Assembly (NCBI GenBank): GCA_963921795.1
Contig: OY997645.1
Span: 31,296,463-31,360,462, forward strand
Source: Nannobrachium achirus
Lineage: Eukaryota; Chordata; Actinopteri; Myctophiformes; Myctophidae
Length of the DNA stretch: 64,000 nucleotides
Reading direction: 5' to 3'
Shown here: piece after piece, positions 56,358-64,000 of the stretch
Numbering within the stretch: position 1 is the first letter of the stretch
How the letters are laid out: every line of letters starts with the position of its first letter
The notes under the pieces: model-generated
What the model was told of the DNA's origin: nothing
The model's database searches: none
The model's input: the letters and a program-made list of their open reading frames with translations, nothing else
Made by a program: the position numbers and the translations under genes

Positions 56358-56562
56358 CTCTGTGTAACATTGACCCATTCACAGACCGACGGCAGAGGCA
56401 GCCATGCAAGGTACCAACCTTAGGGTTCAGTGTCTTGCTCATGGACACTTCCAAATTACCGTATGCAAGGCTCGAACTGAGAACCTTCCGATTCCTGAAT
56501 ACAGTATAGCACCCAGGGAACCCAGACTACCTGTCTACCTCCTGAGCCACTGCCGCCCTCTA
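56358..56562 (-). mobile_element. tRNA-derived SINE, antisense
   Basis: In minus sense: GGGCGGCAGTGGCTCAGGAG (A-box region), GGTTCTCAGTTCGAGCC (B-box region, 56469-56485), GTGTCCATGAGCAAGACACT, then CTTGCATGGCTGCCTCTGCC and GTCGGTCTGTGAATGGG. This order is the well-known teleost tRNA-SINE consensus. Ends approximate. The plus-strand 111-codon frame over it is spurious. Confidence 0.85.
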
Positions 56563-58130
56563 TCTGTCAAACGCCATGTGCCTGAGCCCACGCATGTGGT
56601 GTTTGTGTCTATAGCATGTGGTGTGTGTGAGTGTGTGCGTGCGCGACGCGTGCATGTGCTAATTTGGGAAGACTGGAGGTTGGACAGATCTCTTAATATC
56701 ATGGTTGTATCCATGACTGTCATTCATCACATTGAGTGACCTCTGGCCAGTGCCCTTAGCCACATCCACAGAGTATAGATATGATGGATGCCTTATTAGA
56801 GTCCTTTATTAGTGTACTTTAGCCGGGAGATAAACTTTGTAATTAATGTCTCGGTTTGAGTATATCTCATTTATTTCAATCGGATAAAGGTGACTCTTCC
56901 AGCCGACCGGAGAACAATGGCCATCGGAGGAGACAGGAGCTTGGCAGCCGAGCGGAGCCTAGGAATGCTGAATAACAATCCCGTCATCCATCATAGCATG
57001 TGGGGAGTCGGCAGGCCGTGGTCGTCCTGAGGAGGAGTTCCAAGGAGCAGTTCAAAACCAGGAGGGACGGGAAGACTAAAGCCTAATTTATGCTTCGGCG
57101 GAAAAGTGTGGTGCAATGTGTCACTTGGAAAAAACAACTTTAGTTAAAAATACATAGCGCATTGTCACATTATCTTTGAGAAAAATACATTAAGGCTTAA
57201 AAACGGGCCACTGACAACACCAACCAGAATAAGAATGTTCAAGACATCCTCTCTCTCTGCTGCATACACACCTGTATACAGTAGAGAAGAATGTTCACCA
57301 AAGGAGAATAACACAGTGGCCATACACTGTACCTTCACACCTCCCTTGGAGATGTGGAATCCAATTAGAATTCAAAGCTTTTCCAGCCAGAGGTACAGGC
57401 ATGCTGCTGTACTGTACCCACGTCAACATTACCTACGCATCATTAAAAATCACAACTGATAAATGACATAACGATGAGAGAAGCCCTGGCTGCTCTGCAC
57501 AGTGACAATCTGTGATGATGACAGTAGTAATTTTCCTGTTAGGCTGGCCCCTCCTGTTTACTTAACCTTTCCACAATCCTCATTAACTCTCCACCACCAG
57601 CAACTATGTTTGGTTGCCAAGGGCGAACACAATAGGCAGATGGTGTCGAGCTGAGACTAGCTGGAAGGGTCACTCCCGCCGTCCTGCCGGTCAAAACTCT
57701 TAGCGCAGAAACCTTAACATGTCATTACATTATTCCAGCTGCAAGCCACGCACCCGGCAATAACCACCATTTCGTAAGCTGTCATTCTCATTTAAGTATA
57801 GGAAGAGGAGCTGGCAAGCAGGGGGTTTGGTGGTGGGGAGATATTGCATTATTTGCTTGCACTCTCTAAAGAAGCTCTAGCCTAGATGCATTTTTCTGGG
57901 AATACCATTCATTTTGACTCCAAGTGAGAGGACAAAATGCAAACCCCAGAACTGGGGGTAATGGGATATGCAGTCATTCATTCTGCTACTGGTTCATGCT
58001 CTCTGGCCAAATGACATCCTGGAACACAGCCATGGTGATACAGTAGCACCCAGTGAAATCACAGCTATTATTAATCCAGTAGAGGCCAGCAGCCTGATTA
58101 CACACAGCCATAAAAGGCACATGTGCACGT
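56563..58130. other. long intronic stretch, no gene seen
   Basis: Low repeat content and mixed composition, with no supported coding. It could hold conserved non-coding elements, not testable here. Confidence 0.45.
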
Positions 58131-58133
58131 GCG

Positions 58134-58319
<186 letters not shown>

Positions 58320-60414
58320 ACATACAAATGACACACATTTCTTAGGGGTGGTTTAATGACGCATACAGTAGATGTGATCTGCAATGGAATTTAAATGCAT
58401 AAGAAAGGAGAGCTGCAAACAGTTTGAATGTGTCTTTAGCTTATATACATACATTTTACCATTAAATAATGGCTTGAATGGCACACTGTACTGTACAATA
58501 CTGTACATGCCAGTCAAATGTCAATCCCACTGCTAAGTCCAGGCCAGGGTCACTTAGAACAAGTTACTAGAAAACTGAAACTAATAGACTATACGTTTTG
58601 TTCTGATGAATGACACCTTATCTGTCACAAGACGATTTAGATGAGTTCACACAATAACAATAACAGGAAAATGTGGGAAGCTCAGCAACAGTGGCAAATA
58701 TGCTGGGTTTGAATTTGGCTGAGGCAAAGCGTTTCATGTCATTCTCCTCTTGCTGTCTCTGGTCTGCTATCTACTGTGGATTTTCATCCTTTTTAGTTCA
58801 AAGTCTGCTGAGATAAAAGTAAAACGGCTGCCAAAAGTAGCCCTGATGGCTGCAGCGTTGCTCTCCCCATCCAGCCTGCTAAAAGCAGATGGCCACTAAT
58901 GTCAGCAGCCTATAGTCCCGACCCAGTCCCTCTGAGGTCCCGGTGGTTATTTGAAATGCTCACCAAAGGTCACGCCTGCCATGTTAGAGTCAACAAGAGG
59001 CGCGTTACACTAACGTGTTTTGCCTTTCTGATAGTCTCACCGGCACACCTGTGAACCTGCTTTGTTTAAGTGGGCCTGTGTCCAATCATCTAAATCAACA
59101 ACGGCCATTTGGAGCCGCGTAGCCCGGAGTGACAGGTGAACCGTGGCGATGTCTGCTCCCAGTCTCCATGTTATCAGCTCCCCAGTTCGTGAATGGCAGG
59201 ACATCAGCCACTTTCCTATCGACAGTGACACATCCCTGCTACCCTCAAGGGCTACAGAGGAAATCCATTAGCCCAGAGCTGCCGTTTGACATGCTCCGAG
59301 TGAGCTGCACTCATCCTGACACCCTGCCATCTGAGGGTGTCCTAGGGTGACGCCAGGCATCACCAAGGGTACTGTAGCGTCAGTCTATGGCACCCGCCAA
59401 ATTGGGAAACGCATCGAAACCACGCCAGTCCTCTGTGTTTCTGGAAGATAACTACAACAGCAGTGAAAACCAGCCGAGGGTTTAATACTCTTGACTCAAA
59501 AGATATACAGTACATTTGCTCTGTGTAATTGAAAATGAAAAACTGTTGAGACACTGTGAGAACATGTAGTTATAAGTTCCAGTCATTCAGAGAACTGACA
59601 TCATATACTGTAGCTGCAGCTTAGTCGATAAGTAAGAGATAAGTTGGACCTAACAGTTTGTCTAGAATCGACACCAAAGGCCCCCCATGTGGCTGGTGGC
59701 TTTCATGCCATCTGGTGACCTCTTAAATGGGATAAAGGAACATTTCTTTTGTATAGCCATGCAACACGAAAGACTCAAATGATTTGTGATAGTTCTGATA
59801 TTTCTATTTTCCTTCAGTCCCAATTCGACTGTATAACAAATAATATTACACAGAGATTGCGATACAATTGCTGTTTCTCTGCGTGGCAAATTACAGAAGG
59901 GCCAGGAGAAATTGAAAAGCTGGCAATGTCTCAGGTACCTGACAGTGACTGTGACCATGATGAAGAGTCTTCCTGTAAGTACTGTTTACTTTGCCAAGTA
60001 TCAGAGATCTCCACGGCCTCCACTGCGCCCTGTTGCATGCCTGCCAACTCCGTAAACAGAGAGCAACTGCCGCTATTATTGTGGAAATCAGCAGCGGACT
60101 AGTAGTGATGACTACAGACTGTAGAACAAGACGTCCTACTGCACCCCTTACTGAGAGGTCACTTCATCTTTACACGCCAGTTGGTCCAGTTGTACAATAT
60201 AAGAATTATATGTAATTGGATTTCAAAATAATAAAATACTGTACATACATACTGTACAGTATTTTCTATATTAGAAAAACCTCAAATATATAATTGCCAT
60301 ATTTTGTAACATATTTAACGTTTAATCTGCCTAACGTTTATTTATTTTTTATTGAGGGGTTCTTCATAAAGTATACAGTAGGGTGTCAGTGGCCCTCAAC
60401 CACAAAATAATCAA
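58320..60414. other. long intronic stretch, no gene seen
   Basis: Repeat-poor. 58850-59350 is the least repetitive, GC-balanced part. Frames at 59662-59958 (minus) and 59749-60102 (plus) overlap and show no domain. Confidence 0.45.
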
Positions 60415-60446
60415 AATAAATAGCTGATCTACAACTAAGCTCACGT
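60413..60446. repeat. palindrome family fragment H35
   Basis: AAAATAAATAGCTGATCTAC, AACTAAGCTCACG. Left-arm-like only, with CCAAAATTGGGATGCCAGG host text downstream at 60488. Confidence 0.5.
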
Positions 60447-60799
60447 TTTAAGAGTTAAAAGTTGTATTTTTACCTTTAATGACAGGCCAAAATTGGGATG
60501 CCAGGTTTTTAGTGTAGAGAACTAAAACTCAAAACCTTTGTTGTACTGTAGTGTGTAATCCATGTGGCACCAACTATAACTGATGTTAGCATACCATAGG
60601 CCTATACATTTCCCTAAACAAGCAATTTCCATCATGTTAAATAAAAGATAGAAGTTACACAAAATTGAAGAACAAGAGTAAAAAAAACATAAATTAGATT
60701 TTAAATTATAACAATGCTAATTTGCTTATACTAGACTAGAATATAGAACACATAGCCTGAGTATTAGAAAAGCTTGTATAAGAAGCAAGCATTTGTGAA
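60447..60799. other. intronic stretch, no gene seen
   Basis: AT-rich sequence with no supported element. Confidence 0.45.
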
Positions 60800-60850
60800 C
60801 ACACACGCACGCACACACACATGCACGCACGCACGCACACACACACACAC
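60800..60850 (+). repeat. (CA/CGCA)n microsatellite
   Basis: Imperfect CA and CGCA units. Confidence 0.95.
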
Positions 60851-63800
60851 TGTATACACAAGCACACCCACCAACAAACAACAATCTGGTATAAATAAAA
60901 TAGAAATCATGTCATAGGTTATGACAGGAGAAAAGTGGTTATCTAAGATAAGAAGTGTCTATTCTTCACCTGAAATCATATTTCTCACTCCACATTCTTT
61001 ATCTGTCAGAGACACCTGTTGCAATAACAAGTCAAATGGTTGCAGACACACGGGGGAGTATTCAGCTGCTGATATCCTCTTAGAACCATGGCAAAAATAA
61101 AATGAAGCTACACTGTATATAGTATCCTGCTTAAAGTCAAACTCTGATGTGCAAATCTGTCTACGAGTAAAGTCATGTGGTGAATGCAAGCAGGGTTTTT
61201 ACAATATACAACCAAATCCCTCTCCTCCTGCAAAACAGCTGAATAAACTGTTGGAATCAACATTAACATAGGGAATCATTTTGTCCAATCTAAAATAGAA
61301 ATGTTGTAGCCCGCAAGGCAAGCATGATAAACATGTGTAGGTCACTCATGAGAATCTAGCATAATGCCCTCTCCAGTTGCTATCGATCATGTCAAACCAC
61401 TGTCTTTGCTAGGGGACATTGTGTGTTTTGACAAGCCTCACTAGACCGAGCACCCTGTGTTTAAGGGCTGAAAGCCTGTGTTTATGTGGCTGCTGGCAGT
61501 CTAGGCCCTGAACTACATGTGGCATTGAAAACTGATCCTTTTATGTTCTAAGCTGCGAGGATGCATCATGACCTTACTGCCCTGAGGAAGTGTTGATAGA
61601 TTGTTTCACAAAGATAATGTTTCTTAAATGAGAATCATGGTTAATATAGCATCAGATTTCCTATGGCGTTTTTTGTGTTACACATGGTGAAACCCAGAGA
61701 ATACAGTTGAGGCCATATATTTAATATGTTACAATTTTACAGTATGCTTGCTATCACCATAACACTATGCTAAAGCAGTCGCTTGAGAAAACGGGGTATT
61801 TCTTGGTTGTTTTTTGTGACAATTCTAATTTAATGTGTTCTGAAATTAGCTGTCTAGGATTCGGTATTATGCCAAAAACAATCACAGTTTGCTGCTGCCG
61901 GCTTGTATACTTTTTGCGTTGTGTTTCATAACAAGATCATTTGAGCTTACAATATTTTTCCCAATGTTGTTGGATAGGATTAGTACAACCAGGGCAGTAC
62001 AGTTCATCCCCAATCATATTAAATCTAAGAATGATTTGGAGAATCTAAATATGTCTCTGTATTGCAACAGAACTGCCTGCAACGTAATAGCTGCAGTTGC
62101 TGCCAAAATAAAGGGAAGATAGCAGATGTGATAAGACATGATGAGGGAGATGAAGAAACGGCGTTCTCATTTTTAAAATCATTCATTTTCATCAGTTCTT
62201 CAGTGTGGGTGTTTCTCCATGTGCTCGGGCTATTTTATCAGGCTCTGACTGTAAGTGTTTTTAATGTGGTATTGATTTGTGAGGTCATTAGTAATGATTA
62301 AAATCTCCAGCAATCATCCCACTGTTCTCTGAGTGTTTGGACTGCAGATGAGCTCGGTGGTGAGGGGCAGCATTAGCTCCATGCAGAGTAGCGGTACTGT
62401 GATTTACTGTTCCCAGGGCCGGTGATTGAGGACAGCATTACGTCACGGCTGATAGTTCAGAGAGTCCTATACAGCAGAGTAGAGCTCCATCAACTGCTGC
62501 TGACACTACTGTTAGTGCTGTCGACAACTAACGGAAATGGGTTTGCAGGTTATAAAAACAAAGATATGCATGAACACAAACCAGTGTGACAGCTTGCTTG
62601 CATGAACACTTACATGCACAAACACATGCACACACACATGCACAAACGCACGCACATGCACAAATGCACGCATGCCCAGTGCAAGCACATGCTCAAGTGT
62701 GCACATACATTTTATGTAATAGATGTTTTTACCTGCAAAAGTCAACTAATTATCCAGTTCAAGCAATACTACACTAGTGCTAAGGTACACACTACACAGT
62801 CCCCTCTTTCCAGAAGCGCAGGCAGACATGATCCTAAGGTAAAATACCACATCTATTTTACTATATTTGAAGAGGAGAAGGGTAAAGTTGCCTGTGCAGT
62901 GTGCAGTGATAATTCAGCAGGCAGGTGCAGGACAGATGCATGGCGAGGAATGTCTGAGACAGTCACCATTGAGAATGAACATATTGGCAGTTTAATTTGC
63001 ATTCAGCTATTGTTTCTAACAAAAATGCATCTTTATTCTTAATTGTTCTAGAATTATTAGATATTATTAACTCTCCATGCATTACACTTTTTATTTTTTT
63101 AATTGCCATAGTCCGGGCAACACTTTTCAACATAAATCTTTGATACGGTAAATGCATTTAGCTTCCCAATACGTTGGCCGGAATCATGAATCACATGAAG
63201 ATTTTCACTGAATAAATGCATACTGTGGGGTGAAGTTATTTGCAAGGAATGTCAAGTGTTGAATGTTAACTAAACTCTGAGACAGCTACTCAATATCCAA
63301 GTGAAAGGTTTTTCCAACCTGATGATGGCAACAGTAAATATTATAACATGCTGGTTGTACACTAAATCAACCGGGGGGAAAACAATCATATTGTAGGCCT
63401 ACTTTATGGGGAGATGTGTGTCTGAAATTGTAATCAATGTTACTTGTTAAGGTATTCAACCATGAAATATAAACACATATTTTATATAATTATAAAATAA
63501 GTACAATTGATCTTTTTTTTCCCCAGGAACCGCAACATAAAGCTTTTATACCTTCATTCTACCCAGCAACAACTGCAGCACCATCACTGCTGTAGCCCTG
63601 AATACCAATTGCTTATCAACAGAAATGCTAATGTGACCTTTAATATCAGAAACAAAATTATGAATGAGATTTGAATTCAATAGCTTGCAGACATGAAACA
63701 TATTTTAACACATGATGGTGACCTACAGCAGTCAGTCTGTGTAGAGGAATCGAAGTTAGCCTGATTGAAAGATGCACGTGTCTACACAAACATGGTTGAG

Positions 63801-64000
63801 GCTTGATAATGCTTAGTGCTCAAACAAGTCATTGCACGAGAAAACAATTGTTTAACACACAGCCTAGTGAGCTGGTTCCATCACTGAAGAAAAAAAACAT
63901 CAATTGAACAGAATCATGATGATTGGAAATTAAACCTTAGCCTGTGAAACATTCTACATACTGTAGACAATAATAAGAGGAAAGCCTAACTGACAACAAC
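60851..64000. other. long intronic stretch, no gene seen
   Basis: About 3.1 kb with almost no recognisable repeats apart from a CA/TGCA-rich patch at 62615-62670. The 146-codon plus frame (62602-63042) begins inside that patch and has no domain. The AT-rich 62100-62500 block is a candidate conserved non-coding region by impression only. Confidence 0.45.

Noticed and set aside
62602-63042. 146-codon plus-strand frame near the right end, considered as the cadm1 signal-peptide exon or another gene.
   Set aside because: It starts in a CA/TGCA-rich patch, lacks a hydrophobic leader and is on the opposite strand to cadm1.

Overview
This window looks like non-coding DNA from a ray-finned (teleost) fish. 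It has very long (CA/GT)n arrays, many small hAT-type MITEs with 8-bp target-site duplications, teleost-style tRNA SINEs, Helitron termini and no compact gene content. Only one protein-coding segment is convincing: a 147-bp exon at 4127-4273 on the minus strand. It encodes the first half of the N-terminal Ig V-type domain of a CADM1/SynCAM1 (nectin-like 2) cell-adhesion molecule, with a good acceptor and donor and phase-1 introns on both sides. The gene reads right to left, so 1-4126 should be part of intron 2 and 4274-64000 part of a very long intron 1. The signal-peptide exon 1 is not in the window.

The rest is mostly layered repeats. Ten hAT-like elements have exact or near-exact 8-bp target duplications (2663-3214, 5380-6151, 9449-9923, 15382-15786, 26401-26874, 31047-31562, 32991-33460, 38552-39036, 47862-48261, 49989-50377). 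There are also piggyBac-like and Harbinger-like MITEs, two Helitron-type elements (7591-8055 and 33895-36485), two tRNA-derived SINE regions plus a SINE tail, a LINE C-terminal/3' tail fragment (51340-51645), a small retroposed insert with a 16-bp duplication (48410-48527), and a large fold-back element with arms of about 0.6-0.66 kb (53957-55739).

The most striking pattern is a 40-80 bp palindrome, present in more than 30 full or partial copies. Its arms read roughly ATAGCMGATCTACAAGCTCA, then a variable GC-rich tip, then the inverse. It sits inside at least eight of the ten hAT elements and in several unrelated repeat families. The short outer arms differ between host families, yet remain self-complementary within each copy. 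This suggests a mobile or amplified palindrome that colonises other transposons. I do not recognise it as a named family and could not search repeat libraries.

The Helitron at 33.9-36.5 kb contains an array of CATATATGGGCATA-type motifs and a 1,121-bp tandem duplication with one visible substitution, so it is very recent or an assembly artefact. Its long open frames (up to 366 codons) are translations of the repeat and not proteins. A CpG-rich patch at 25.65-26.23 kb with a CRE palindrome and a 68-codon frame is the only other place that could hold a promoter or small gene. Several long single-copy stretches, mainly 36.9-38.5, 43.8-46.6, 52.5-53.9 and 56.6-64 kb, show no gene and are best read as plain intron, possibly with regulatory elements that only cross-species comparison could reveal.
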